From NCBI GenBank assembly GCA_050250955.1, contig JBFWNR010000008.1, positions 1-64,000 on the forward strand: a stretch of 64,000 nt of DNA, given 5' to 3'. The notes under the pieces were generated by a model, which was not told the DNA's origin, did not search any database, and saw nothing but the letters and a program-made list of their open reading frames with translations. This document shows, piece after piece, positions 8,604 through 18,530 of this stretch (position 1 is its first letter; the number at the start of each line of letters is the position of its first letter). Origin of the DNA: CAWAYR01 sp050250955 (GTDB taxonomy: Bacteria > Acidobacteriota > Vicinamibacteria > Vicinamibacterales > UBA2999). A program made the position numbers and the translations under genes.

Positions 8604-10847
8604 TCACGCCGCCCCCGCGTTCCGAAAATATCCGCCGATCGCGGTGGCCCAGCGCGCCTCGGCGTCGGCGACCGGCAGACGAATCGACGCCCCGCCGCAG
8701 TCGAGGCGAATCTCCGCGCCGCCGGTGCGGCCGATGACCTGCGCCGGCACGCCGGCGGCCGCGGCCTGCTCGAGCACGGCGGCGACGTGACCGTCGGCCA
8801 CCGACACGACCACGCGCGAGGCGCTCTCGCCGAACAGCGCCGCCGCCGCCGCGAAACCGTCGGGCACCGTCGCCCCGGGGACGACATCGATCGACGCGTC
8901 GACGCCGATGCCGCCGCTGTCGAACGTGCACTCGGCGAGCGTGATGGCGACGCCGCCCTCGGCGCAGTCGTGGGCGGACTCGACCAGCCCGCCACGCACC
9001 AGTCCGACGACGAGCCGCTGCAGGGCCCGCTCGCGTTCGAGGTCGAGCACCGGCGGCGTGCCGGCGACGATCCCATGCACCCGGGCCAGATACTCCGATC
9101 CGCCGAGTTCGGCGCGATTCTCGCCGAGCACGACGACCGCAGCGCCCGCGGACCGGAACGCCCGGGTCACCGTCTGCGACGCGTCGTCGAGCAGGCCGAC
9201 GACGCCCAGCACCGGCGTCGGATAGATCGCCCGTCCGTCCGTCTCGTTGTAGAGACTGACGTTGCCGCCGGTGATCGGCACGTCCAGCGCCCGGCACGCC
9301 TCGCCGATGCCACGGACGGCCTCGGCGAACTGCCACATGATCTCGGGGCGCTCGGGATTGCCGAAGTTGAGGTTGTTGGTGGCGCCGATCGGCTCGCCGC
9401 CGGCGCAGGCGACGTTTCTCGCCGCCTCGGCGACGGCGAGCATGGCGCCACGATGCGGATCGAGGTAGCAGAACCGGCCGTTGCCGTCGACCGACACCGC
9501 CAGGCCCTGCCGCGCCCCCTTGATGCGGACGACCCCGGCCGTGCGTCCGGGCTGGGCGATGGTGTTGGTGCCCACCGTGTGGTCGTACTGCTCGTAGGCC
9601 CAGCGCTTGCTGGCGATGATCGGGGTGGCGAGCAGCGCCTCGAACGCCTCCTGCACCGCCACCGGGCCGAGCGGGGCGAGGTCAAGCGTCTGCACCTGCG
9701 TCTGCCACGCCGGACGGGCGGTGGGCCGCTGATACACGGGGCCCTCGTCGGTGAGCGCGCGGGTCGGCACGTCGGCGACCAGCTCGCCGTGGAAGTGGAG
9801 CCGGACCCGCCCGGTGTCGGTGACGTGGCCGATGCGGACGGCGTGCAGGTCCCACTTCTCGAACACCTGTTCGACGTCGCGCTCGCGGCCGGCCTTGGCC
9901 ACCAGCAGCATCCGTTCCTGCGACTCCGAGAGCATGATCTCGTAGGGCGTCATGCCCGACTCGCGCTGCGGCACCAGCGATACCTCGACGTCCATGCCGC
10001 TGCCGCCGCGTGAGCTCATCTCGCTGGTGGCGCAGGTGAGTCCGGCGGCCCCCATGTCCTGGATGCCGACCAAGGCGTCGGTCTTCATGACCTCGAGGCA
10101 CGCCTCCATCAGCAGCTTCTCCATGAAGGGGTCGCCGACCTGCACGGCCGGCCGCTTCTCGGCCGAGGCGTCGTCGAACTCCGCCGAGGCCATCGTCGCG
10201 CCGTGGATGCCGTCGCGGCCGGTCTTGGCGCCGACGTAGTACACCGGGTTGCCGACACCGGCGGCCTGCCCCTTGATGATCTCGTCGTGGCGGGCCAGCC
10301 CGAGGCACAGCACGTTCACCAACGGGTTGCCGGCATAGGCCTCGTCGAAGACGATCTCGCCGCCGATGGTCGGGATGCCGATGCTGTTGCCGTAGCCGCC
10401 GATGCCGGCGACGACCCCGGCGAAGATGCGCCGGGCCAGCGGCGTGTCGAGCGCGCCGAACCGCAGCGCGTTCAACAGCGCGACCGGCCGCGCCCCCATC
10501 GTGAAGATGTCGCGGATGATGCCGCCGACGCCGGTGGCCGCTCCCTGGTAGGGCTCGATGAACGACGGATGGTTGTGCGACTCGATCTTGAAGACCGCGG
10601 CCAGACCGTCGCCGATGTCGACGGCGCCGGCGTTCTCGCCCGGCCCCTGGACGACGCGGCGGCCGGTGGTGGGCAGGGTCTTCAGGTGGATGCGCGAGCT
10701 CTTGTAGCTGCAGTGTTCCGACCACATCACCGAGAACAGCCCGAGCTCGAGCAGGTTCGGATCACGGCCGAGCAGCTGCTGGATGTGCCCGTACTCGTCG
10801 TCGGTCAGGCCGTGCTGGCGGAGAAGATCCTGGTCGATCGCAATCAT
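8604..10847 (-). CDS. purL: FGAM synthase, small-type PurL subunit
   Basis: Fourth step of purine synthesis: FGAR plus ammonia to FGAM, ATP-dependent. 747 aa, the size of the PurL used with separate PurQ and PurS, unlike the ~1300-aa fused enzyme. Family stretches seen: MWSEHCSYKSSR, KIESHNHPSFIEPYQGAATG, GGEIVFDEAY and the second-half ATNNLNFGNPERPEI. The start overlaps the small membrane-protein gene in an ATGA. PurS and PurQ lie upstream in the same operon. Confidence 0.97.
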   Translation of the reverse strand: MIAIDQDLLRQHGLTDDEYGHIQQLLGRDPNLLELGLFSVMWSEHCSYKSSRIHLKTLPTTGRRVVQGPGENAGAVDIGDGLAAVFKIESHNHPSFIEPYQGAATGVGGIIRDIFTMGARPVALLNALRFGALDTPLARRIFAGVVAGIGGYGNSIGIPTIGGEIVFDEAYAGNPLVNVLCLGLARHDEIIKGQAAGVGNPVYYVGAKTGRDGIHGATMASAEFDDASAEKRPAVQVGDPFMEKLLMEACLEVMKTDALVGIQDMGAAGLTCATSEMSSRGGSGMDVEVSLVPQRESGMTPYEIMLSESQERMLLVAKAGRERDVEQVFEKWDLHAVRIGHVTDTGRVRLHFHGELVADVPTRALTDEGPVYQRPTARPAWQTQVQTLDLAPLGPVAVQEAFEALLATPIIASKRWAYEQYDHTVGTNTIAQPGRTAGVVRIKGARQGLAVSVDGNGRFCYLDPHRGAMLAVAEAARNVACAGGEPIGATNNLNFGNPERPEIMWQFAEAVRGIGEACRALDVPITGGNVSLYNETDGRAIYPTPVLGVVGLLDDASQTVTRAFRSAGAAVVVLGENRAELGGSEYLARVHGIVAGTPPVLDLERERALQRLVVGLVRGGLVESAHDCAEGGVAITLAECTFDSGGIGVDASIDVVPGATVPDGFAAAAALFGESASRVVVSVADGHVAAVLEQAAAAGVPAQVIGRTGGAEIRLDCGGASIRLPVADAEARWATAIGGYFRNAGAA

Positions 10848-11077
10848 GAATCGGCTGCCTTGCGCAGGAAGAAAACGGCGATGGCGACGTCGGCGACCGC
10901 CGCCGCGGCCAAGCCGCCGGCCGCCCAGGGCCGCGCCGCCACGTCCATCGGCAGCACTCCGAGGGCGAGGAGGATCGCGGCAGCGATCAGCGCCAGCGCC
11001 GAGCCGAGCATCGCCAGCCCGATCGTGCGGTGCGGCGGCGTCGGCGCCGGAGTGTGGCGGGCCGGCATGGCCGTCAT
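10844..11077 (-). CDS. Small two-helix membrane protein inside the pur operon
   Basis: 77 aa, not recognised. After a proline/histidine-rich start of ~18 residues there are two hydrophobic segments (about 20-42 and 53-72), ending in FFLRKAADS. ATG 11077 overlaps the purQ stop and its own stop overlaps the purL start, both as 4-bp ATGA junctions, so it is set into the operon with no spare base. This arrangement argues that it is translated. No purine enzyme of this kind is known to me; a membrane tether or coupling role would be speculation. Confidence 0.7.
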   Translation of the reverse strand: MTAMPARHTPAPTPPHRTIGLAMLGSALALIAAAILLALGVLPMDVAARPWAAGGLAAAAVADVAIAVFFLRKAADS

Positions 11078-11799
11078 CCCGCCACGGCCAGCCGCCGGGT
11101 GACGACGCCGTCGGCGTAGGCCTTCACCACCGAGGCCAGCACCACGCGGCCGTCGGCGCTGCCGAGCGACGCGTCGGCCGCACGTTCGGGGTGCGGCATC
11201 AGGCCGACGACGTTGCGAGCCGCGTTGCAGATGCCGGCGATGTTGTGGACCGAGCCGTTGGGATTGCCGCCCACGGTCACCTCGCCGGCGGCGTCGACGT
11301 ATCGGAATACCACCTGGCGATCGGCTTCGAGCCGCTCGACCAGTTCGGCATCGGCATAGTAGCTGCCCTCGCCGTGGGCGATCGGCAGCGTCAGCACCTG
11401 CCCCGGCGCGCACGCGTGCGTGAACGGCGTGTCGGCGACCTCGACCCTGACGGGAACCAGGCGCGAGACGAACGTGATGCCGCGGTTGCGGACCATCGCC
11501 CCCGGGAGCAGCCCGGCCTCGAGCAGCACCTGGAATCCGTTGCAGATGCCGAGCACCGGTCCACCGCGCTCGGCGAAGCGGGCGACCGCCGCCATGATCG
11601 GCGAGAAACGGGCGATCGCGCCGGTCCGCAGGTAGTCGCCGTGGGCGAAGCCACCGGGCAGGATGACGGCATCAGCGTCGCCGAGCGACGTGTCCTTGTG
11701 CCAGACGAGCGAGGCCCGCTCGCCCAGCACGGCACTCGCCGCGTAGAACGCGTCGTGATCGGAGTTCGATCCCGGGAATACCACTACGGCGAAGTTCAT
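11074..11799 (-). CDS. purQ: FGAM synthase, glutaminase subunit
   Basis: Class I glutamine amidotransferase that supplies ammonia to PurL. 241 aa. The nucleophile lies in LGICNGFQVL (Cys86) and the catalytic His/Glu in LMPHPERA near the C-terminus; FPGSNSDHDA at the start and GGFAHGDYLR are typical of PurQ. It follows purS after a 34-bp gap that holds a G-rich repeat, and overlaps the small membrane-protein gene by 4 bp. Confidence 0.97.
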   Translation of the reverse strand: MNFAVVVFPGSNSDHDAFYAASAVLGERASLVWHKDTSLGDADAVILPGGFAHGDYLRTGAIARFSPIMAAVARFAERGGPVLGICNGFQVLLEAGLLPGAMVRNRGITFVSRLVPVRVEVADTPFTHACAPGQVLTLPIAHGEGSYYADAELVERLEADRQVVFRYVDAAGEVTVGGNPNGSVHNIAGICNAARNVVGLMPHPERAADASLGSADGRVVLASVVKAYADGVVTRRLAVAG

Positions 11800-11805
11800 G
11801 ACCGG

Positions 11806-11828
11806 CCCCAGCCCTCAGTCCCAGGTCC
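11806..11828. repeat. Short G-rich heptamer repeat between purS and purQ
   Basis: The gap reads CAGCCCT then CAGTCCC then AGGTCC on the forward strand, or G-runs separated by 3-4 bases on the coding strand. It is degenerate, but the ~7-bp period resembles the tracts at 26713, 49921 and 60633. Confidence 0.4.
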
Positions 11829-11833
11829 GCGGG

Positions 11834-12073
11834 TCACTGCACTTCCACGCGGTAGCTCTCGATCACCGGGTTGGCGAGCAGCCTGGCCGCCATCTCGGCC
11901 ACCCGCGTCTCGGCCTCGGCCCGGTCGGCACCTTCGAGATCGAGCTCGAAGTACTTGCCCTGCCTGACGTCGTGCACGTCGGCGTAGCCCAGCGAGTGCA
12001 GCGCTTCGACGACGACCCGCCCCTGGGGGTCGAAGACCGAAGGTTTCAGCGTCACGTAGACCCGTGCTTTCAT
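11834..12073 (-). CDS. purS: FGAM synthase, PurS subunit
   Basis: 79 aa, the usual size of PurS, the small subunit that bridges PurL and PurQ and helps channel ammonia. It has the expected pattern: KARVYVTLKPSVFDPQG, then LGYADVHDVRQGKYFELDL, then a C-terminal strand. It lies between purB (12-bp gap) and purQ. Confidence 0.95.
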   Translation of the reverse strand: MKARVYVTLKPSVFDPQGRVVVEALHSLGYADVHDVRQGKYFELDLEGADRAEAETRVAEMAARLLANPVIESYRVEVQ

Positions 12074-12085
12074 CTCAGTGCGTCC

Positions 12086-13399
12086 TCAGCGTGATGCGGC
12101 GGCGACGGGTGCGAACACCCGCGCGAAGATGGCGTCGACGTTGCGCAGCTGCTCGTCGAGGTCGAACGCGCGCTCGACCTCGGCGGCGCCGAGCACCCGC
12201 ATGATCTCGGCGTCCTGGAGCAGCAGGCCCTTGAACTCCACCCGGTCGTGGAAGGCGCGCATGGCGTTGCGCTGCACCCACTCGTAGGCCTGCTCCCGCG
12301 AGATGCCGCGTTTGGCCAGCTCGAGCAGCACCTGGCCGGAGAACACGACGCCCCGCGACCGGCGCAGGTTCTCCAGCATCCGGTCGGGATAGACGACCAT
12401 CCCGCCGACGATGCGGGTGAAGCGGCGCAGCATGTGGTCGAGGGCGATGAAGCTGTCGGGCAGGATGACGCGCTCGACCGACGAGTGCGAAATGTCGCGC
12501 TCGTGCCAGAGCGCGACGTTCTCGATCGCCGCCATGGCGTTGGCGCGCAGCAGCCGGGCGAGACCGACGATCTGTTCGCAGCCGATCGGGTTGCGCTTGT
12601 GCGGCATCGCCGACGAGCCCTTCTGGCCCTTGCCGAACGGCTCCTCGACCTCGCCGATCTCGGTCTTCTGCAGGCCGCGGATCTCCAGCGCGAAGGTCTC
12701 GAGCGACGCGGCGGTGATGGCCAGGGCGGTGAGGAGTTCGGCGTGGCGATCGCGCTGGACGACCTGGGTGGAAATCGGCGCCGGCTCGAGGCCGAGCTGT
12801 CGACAGACGTCGGCCTCGACGGTCGGGTCGAGGTGGGCGAAGGTGCCGACCGCGCCCGAGATCTTGCCGACCCGCACCACCTCGCGGGCCCGCGCCAGAC
12901 GTGCCAGGTCGCGCCCCAGCTGGTCGTACCACAGCGCCAGTTTCAACCCGAAAGTCATCGGCTCGGCGTGCACGCCGTGGGTGCGGCCGATCATCGGCGT
13001 CCGGCGGTGCTGGTCGGCGCGGGCGGCGATCGCGTCGCGCAATTCCCCGACCAGCCGCAGGATCACGTCCATCGCCTGCACCATCTGCAGCGCCTGCGCG
13101 GTGTCGACGACGTCAGACGACGTCAACCCGAAGTGCAGCCACCGGGCCGCCGGCCCGACCCGTTCGGCCACAGCGGTCGTGAAGGCGATGACGTCGTGCT
13201 GGGTGGTCTGCTCGATCTCCTCGATCCGCGCCAGGTCGAAGCCGGCCTTGGCGCGCAGTTCGACCACCGCTTCGGGCGGCACCAGTCCGGCCCCGGCCAT
13301 CGCGTCGGCGGCGGCCAGCTCGACCTGCAGCCAGGTCTCGTAGCGGCGCTCGTCGGTCCAGATGCGCCCCATCTCGGGATTGGTGTAGCGGCGGATCAT
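12086..13399 (-). CDS. purB: Adenylosuccinate lyase
   Basis: Acts twice in purine synthesis, releasing fumarate from SAICAR and from adenylosuccinate. 437 aa from ATG 13399. The superfamily signature is KGSSAMPHKRNP, with LTSSDVVDTA and GRTHGVHAEP as further active-site blocks. The start overlaps the M16 peptidase stop as ATGA. Reading further upstream in this frame gives a low-complexity shadow of the peptidase gene, so the shorter start is right. Confidence 0.97.
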   Translation of the reverse strand: MIRRYTNPEMGRIWTDERRYETWLQVELAAADAMAGAGLVPPEAVVELRAKAGFDLARIEEIEQTTQHDVIAFTTAVAERVGPAARWLHFGLTSSDVVDTAQALQMVQAMDVILRLVGELRDAIAARADQHRRTPMIGRTHGVHAEPMTFGLKLALWYDQLGRDLARLARAREVVRVGKISGAVGTFAHLDPTVEADVCRQLGLEPAPISTQVVQRDRHAELLTALAITAASLETFALEIRGLQKTEIGEVEEPFGKGQKGSSAMPHKRNPIGCEQIVGLARLLRANAMAAIENVALWHERDISHSSVERVILPDSFIALDHMLRRFTRIVGGMVVYPDRMLENLRRSRGVVFSGQVLLELAKRGISREQAYEWVQRNAMRAFHDRVEFKGLLLQDAEIMRVLGAAEVERAFDLDEQLRNVDAIFARVFAPVAAASR

Positions 13400-14667
13400 G
13401 ACAGGGCGAGCTGCTCGGGGGAAATGCGCAGGCCGTTGACGCCGCCGAGGACGGTGAGGGCGAGGCCCCCCGGCGCGAGCAGGGTGTTGGCGAGACGGGC
13501 CACGTCGTCCTCGGTCACCCGCTCGATGGCGTCGAGCATGGCGTCGAGCGACTCTTCGGGGTCGTCGTAGATCGCCAGCCGGGCCAGGTGCGACATCCGG
13601 CTCGACGTGCTCTCGAGACCGAGCATCAGGCTGCCCTTGAGGTGATCCTGGGCGCGGCGCAGCTCGCCGGCGGCGAGCGGCCCGGCCTTCATCCGGCGGA
13701 GTTCGTTGACGACGACGTCGACCAGCTCGGCCACCGACTCGTTGGCGCACCCTGCGTAGATCGTCAACGCACCGGTATCGCGGTAGCTGCTCAGGCTGGA
13801 GAACACCGAGTAGGCCAGGCCCCGCTTCTCGCGCACGTTCTGGAACAGCCGGGAGCTCATCGAGCCACCCAGCATGGTGTTGAGGGCGAACGCCACGTAG
13901 CGATCGGGGTCGTTGTAGCCCAGCCCCGGCGTGCCGAAGCAGACGTGACTCTGCTCGAGATCCTTGGCCCGGATCGTGACGTCGGCGGCCGACGCCGGCG
14001 GCAGGTCGGTGATCGCGGAGCCGCTGGCCGGCACGGCGTGGAACGCCCGCGCCACCAGCTCGCGTACCCGTTCGTGTTCGAGATTGCCCGCGGCCGCGAC
14101 GACGAAGTTCGAGGCGACGTAGGCATCGGCGAAGTAGCGCCGCAGCGTGGCCTGGTCCAGCGCCGACACGGTGCGCGGCTGGCCCAGAATCGGCCGGCCG
14201 AGCGGATGGTTCGGCCAGAAACCGCCGGTGAAGATCTCGTGGACCAGGTCGTCCGGGGTGTCCTCGACCATCTTGATCTCTTCGAGGACGACCTTCTTCT
14301 CCCGTTCGATCTCGGCGGCGTCGAACGCCGGCGCAGTCACCAGATCCGCCAGCACGTCGACCGCCACCGGCAGGTGCTCGTCGAGCACCTTGATGAAGTA
14401 GGCCGCGTACTCCTTCGACGTGAACGCGTCGAGGTGGCCGCCGATCGAATCGACCTGCTGCGCGATATCCTCGGCGCTTCGCGATGTCGTGCCCTTGAAG
14501 AGCATGTGCTCCACGAAGTGGGCGATGCCTTCGTGATCGGTAGGTTCGTGGCGGGATCCGCGGGTGAGCCACACCCCGATGCTCACCGAACGCACGTGCG
14601 GCATCCGTTCGGTGAGCAGGCGAAGTCCGTTGGGAAGGACGTCGCGGTGGATGGCGGGGGCAGACAC
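13396..14667 (-). CDS. M16 family zinc peptidase
   Basis: 423 aa, single-unit M16B size (processing-peptidase type). The inverted zinc motif HxxEH is present as AHFVEHMLFKGT (His50, Glu53, His54), with a downstream glutamate-rich helix (VVLEEIKMVED, ~130) supplying the third ligand, so it should be active. No signal peptide is obvious, which suggests a cytoplasmic or unconventional location. It is the first gene of the pur operon and is joined to purB by a 4-bp overlap. An M16 peptidase is not a purine enzyme; its position probably reflects shared expression. Confidence 0.92.
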   Translation of the reverse strand: MSAPAIHRDVLPNGLRLLTERMPHVRSVSIGVWLTRGSRHEPTDHEGIAHFVEHMLFKGTTSRSAEDIAQQVDSIGGHLDAFTSKEYAAYFIKVLDEHLPVAVDVLADLVTAPAFDAAEIEREKKVVLEEIKMVEDTPDDLVHEIFTGGFWPNHPLGRPILGQPRTVSALDQATLRRYFADAYVASNFVVAAAGNLEHERVRELVARAFHAVPASGSAITDLPPASAADVTIRAKDLEQSHVCFGTPGLGYNDPDRYVAFALNTMLGGSMSSRLFQNVREKRGLAYSVFSSLSSYRDTGALTIYAGCANESVAELVDVVVNELRRMKAGPLAAGELRRAQDHLKGSLMLGLESTSSRMSHLARLAIYDDPEESLDAMLDAIERVTEDDVARLANTLLAPGGLALTVLGGVNGLRISPEQLALS

Positions 14668-14739
14668 GATGCCTGGGAAAGCCTCTCCGGAAACCCGCCC
14701 GGACAGCCCGGACGGCGGCTCTACAGTCCTTCTAACTTA

Positions 14740-14768
14740 TTGACTGTTAAGGGATTACGGCCAATCAT
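14740..14768 (+). promoter_or_regulatory. Sigma-70-type promoter for rlmN in a divergent region
   Basis: TTGACT (14740-14745), 17 nt, then AATCAT (14763-14768): 5/6 and 4/6 matches. Transcription would start near 14775, ~95 nt before rlmN. The surrounding ~30 bp is AT-rich in a very GC-rich region. The opposite strand also has weaker promoter-like hexamers (TTGGCC, 17 nt, AATAAG) that could serve the M16-pur operon, so the two transcripts may share this 200-bp gap. Confidence 0.5.
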
Positions 14769-14868
14769 ACCACGCGATGCACGGGCGTGCAAGGGCGATG
14801 ACGGTAGCCCCGGTGACGGCCGGCCGCCGCGACCCCGATGCTAGACTGAACCTCCGCGCAAGTCGCAG

Positions 14869-15965
<1,097 letters not shown>

Positions 15966-15969
<4 letters not shown>

Positions 15970-17153
15970 AGCACCTCTGGGTGGCGCTGTCGATGGTCGC
16001 GGCCGGCTGCAGTGCCGCCGGCTGTGCCGGCGAACCGCAGACGGTCCGGGCCCTGCTGAGACAGGTGGACGGACTGAGCGATCCGGCAGCGAAGTCGGCG
16101 GCCATCGAGCAGTACATCGCCGCCCGCGGCGGGACACCGATCGTCGAGCAGAACGCCCGGTTGTGGTTCTTCGTGCAGGACGTCGACGGCAGGACCCCAC
16201 GCATCGTCGGCGACTTCAACAGCTGGGCGACGACCGCCCAGGGCTACGACGCCACGGCCGGGACACCGACGCGCATCGAGGGCACGCCGTGGTCGTACCT
16301 CGAGGCCACCGCCTTCACCAACGCACGGCTCGAATACGTGCTGCTCTTCGAGAAGGAGACCCGTCCTGACCCGAAGAACCCGCACACTGTCCGCACGTTC
16401 GCCGGGCCGCGCTCCGAAGTGCGGATGCCGTTCTGGGCGGTGCCGCCGGAGATCGCCGGCGAGGCCGAGGTCGCCGAGGGTCGGGTCACCCAGGAGACCT
16501 TCCAGAGCCGGGCCCTGAAGGGCTCGCGACGGGTGTGGACGTATCTGCCGGCCGGCTACGACGCCTCGCAGGACCTCTACCCGAGCGTCTACTTCCTCGA
16601 CGGCGGCAACTACGCCGACTGGATGCAGGTGCCGTCGGTGCTCGACCAGCTCATCGCCAGCAAGGCGATCCCGCCGATCATCGCCGTGTTCGTCGAGCCG
16701 GGGTCGCGGCAGGAGGAGTACTCGCGCAACCCGGCGTGGCGGACGTTCATGGCCCGGGAGCTGGTGCCGGCGATCGACACCCGCCACCGCACGTTTCCCG
16801 CGCCAGACCATCGAACGATCTTCGGCAGTTCGCTGGGCGCCTACGGCGCCGTCGATCTGGCGGTGGAGTTCCCCGACACGTTCGGGTTGTGCGCCGCCAT
16901 CGCTCCGCCGGCCCAGGCCGCCACGCTGCTCACCAACCAGGCGCAAGGCGTGCGCGCGGTGCAGGGCGTGCGCTTCTTCGTGCTCGGCGCCGTCTACGAC
17001 ACCGACGTCAAGGGGGCGCGGACGCTGCGAACGGCGCTGGAAGAGGCGCGGGCCGACGTCCGCTACGTCGAGGTGCCCGAGGGACACGCCGCCGAGACGT
17101 TCCGCGGCCGCATCGACGACGCCTTGAAGCAACTGGTGCCGGTCGCCCGGTAA
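15966..17153 (+). CDS. Lipoprotein esterase with an N-terminal immunoglobulin-like/CBM48-type region
   Basis: 395 aa. The N-terminus is a signal sequence with lipobox-like cysteines (AAGC at 15, AAGC at 20), suggesting a lipoprotein. Residues ~45-150 (RIVGDFNSWA, YLEATAFTNARLEYVLLFEK) look like the Ig-like domain found before enterochelin-esterase-type hydrolases. The C-terminal alpha/beta-hydrolase of the PF00756 esterase type has VYFLDGGNY, the nucleophile elbow GSSLGA and a terminal His in VPEGHAAETF. Substrate unknown. It is coupled to rlmN by ATGA although the functions appear unrelated. The 128 bp that follow, up to the mtaB stop, hold no gene. Confidence 0.83.
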
Positions 17154-17281
17154 CGCGGTCTCCAGCGCGATCGACCGCTGACGGGTATCAGCGCGACGGC
17201 GATCAACCACGCGAGGCGCGTCCGGCGCGCCTGCGCGTACGGCGCCATCAGCGTCCGGGGCGTGACGGGGCGACGGCGCGG

Positions 17282-18520
17282 CTAGGCCGGTTCAGCAGCG
17301 GCCGGCGGAATCGTCACCGACACCCACTCGTTGCGGGCGCGCCCGCCGGGCACCGGCACCTTGAAGTAGTTGTCGGTCACGGCCATCGTCCCATCGTCGA
17401 TGGTCAGCGCCGGGCGCACCGTACCGGCCTGCGACGCGCGGAAGCGGTCGCTCAAGGCGCGCGAGATCGCCCGCAGCCGCTGCGCGCGGGCCTTGACCAC
17501 CGCGCCGTGGACCTTGTCCGGCAGCGCCGACGCCGCCGTGCCCGGCCGATCGGAGTACGGGAAGACGTGGAGGTGCGTGAGTGGCGACGCCTCCAGATAC
17601 CTCGCCAGCCTCTCGGCGTCGTCGTCGGTCTCGCCGGGGAATCCGACGATCACGTCGGAACCGATGGCCGCGTGCGGCAGGCGCGCGCGGACGTCGTCGA
17701 CCAGCCCGGCGTAGTCCGCCGCCATGTAGGGTCGGCGCATGGCCCGCAGCATCCGATCGCTGGCGTGCTGCAGCGGCAGGTGGAGGTGCGGGGCGAACCG
17801 GTCGGGGCGCTCGACGAGCCAGCTCAGCACCTCCGGCGTGCAGTCCATCGGCTCGAGCGAACTCACCCGGACGCGGAAGCCGCCGGCAGGGGCGGCCAGC
17901 GCCGCCAGCAGATCGCCGAGGCGCCGCGGCTGGACCAGGTCGCGGCCCCAGGCGCCGAGGTGGACACCGGTGAGGGCGACTTCCCGATAGCCGGCGGCGA
18001 CGGCGCGCGCCAGTTCGACACCGATGTCCTCCAGCGGCCGGCTCCGGCTGGCGCCGCGTGTCGTCGGGATGATGCAGTAGCTGCACGGCTCGTCGCAGCC
18101 GGTCTGCGCGCGCAGCGTCCACGCCGTACGGCCCATCAGCCCGGGCCCGGGCAGCCTGCCGCAGGGGCCCTGGCCGTCGCCGCCCGGCCCGTCGCCGCGC
18201 AGCAGCGCGAGCAGTCGAGGCTTGTCGTCGTTCGGCACCACCGCCGTCACGCCCGGCAGCGCCGCCACGTCGGCGCCGCACCGTGACGCATAGCAGCCCG
18301 TCACGACGATGCGCGCGGCGGGATTCTCGCGGTGGATGCGGCGGATGGTCTGTCGCGCGCCCTGATCGGCGCTGGCCGTCACCGAGCAGGTGTTCACGAG
18401 CACGACGTCGGCGCGATCGGGCGACACCGCCGCGGCCTCGCTGCCGGCCAGGCCGGCTTCGACGGCCAGCGAGTCGGCCTGGTTGACCCGGCAGCCGAAG
18501 GTGACGACGGCGTAGCGCAC
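17282..18520 (-). CDS. mtaB: tRNA ms2t6A37 methylthiotransferase
   Basis: Converts t6A37 to ms2t6A37 in ANN-decoding tRNAs. 412 aa. Order of domains: UPF0004 domain with cluster cysteines (TFGCRVNQADS, NTCSV, TGCYASRC), radical-SAM core with CDEPCSYC, and a C-terminal TRAM-like region (VTDNYFKVPVPGG). The absence of a long extension and the GCRVNQADS start favour MtaB over MiaB or RimO. It lies 10 bp after purD and is probably cotranscribed with it. Confidence 0.93.
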   Translation of the reverse strand: MRYAVVTFGCRVNQADSLAVEAGLAGSEAAAVSPDRADVVLVNTCSVTASADQGARQTIRRIHRENPAARIVVTGCYASRCGADVAALPGVTAVVPNDDKPRLLALLRGDGPGGDGQGPCGRLPGPGLMGRTAWTLRAQTGCDEPCSYCIIPTTRGASRSRPLEDIGVELARAVAAGYREVALTGVHLGAWGRDLVQPRRLGDLLAALAAPAGGFRVRVSSLEPMDCTPEVLSWLVERPDRFAPHLHLPLQHASDRMLRAMRRPYMAADYAGLVDDVRARLPHAAIGSDVIVGFPGETDDDAERLARYLEASPLTHLHVFPYSDRPGTAASALPDKVHGAVVKARAQRLRAISRALSDRFRASQAGTVRPALTIDDGTMAVTDNYFKVPVPGGRARNEWVSVTIPPAAAEPA

Positions 18521-18530
18521 GAGGCGATCC

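Noticed and set aside
12086..14572. An 828-codon frame that could be read as a fusion extending purB
   Set aside because: Only the part from 13399 onward is PurB; the upstream part is an Arg-rich out-of-frame reading of the M16 peptidase gene, and ATG 13399 has a normal coupled start.
17154..17281. Small frames in the gap between the esterase and mtaB
   Set aside because: Short, Arg-rich, without ribosome-binding sites; no support for a gene.
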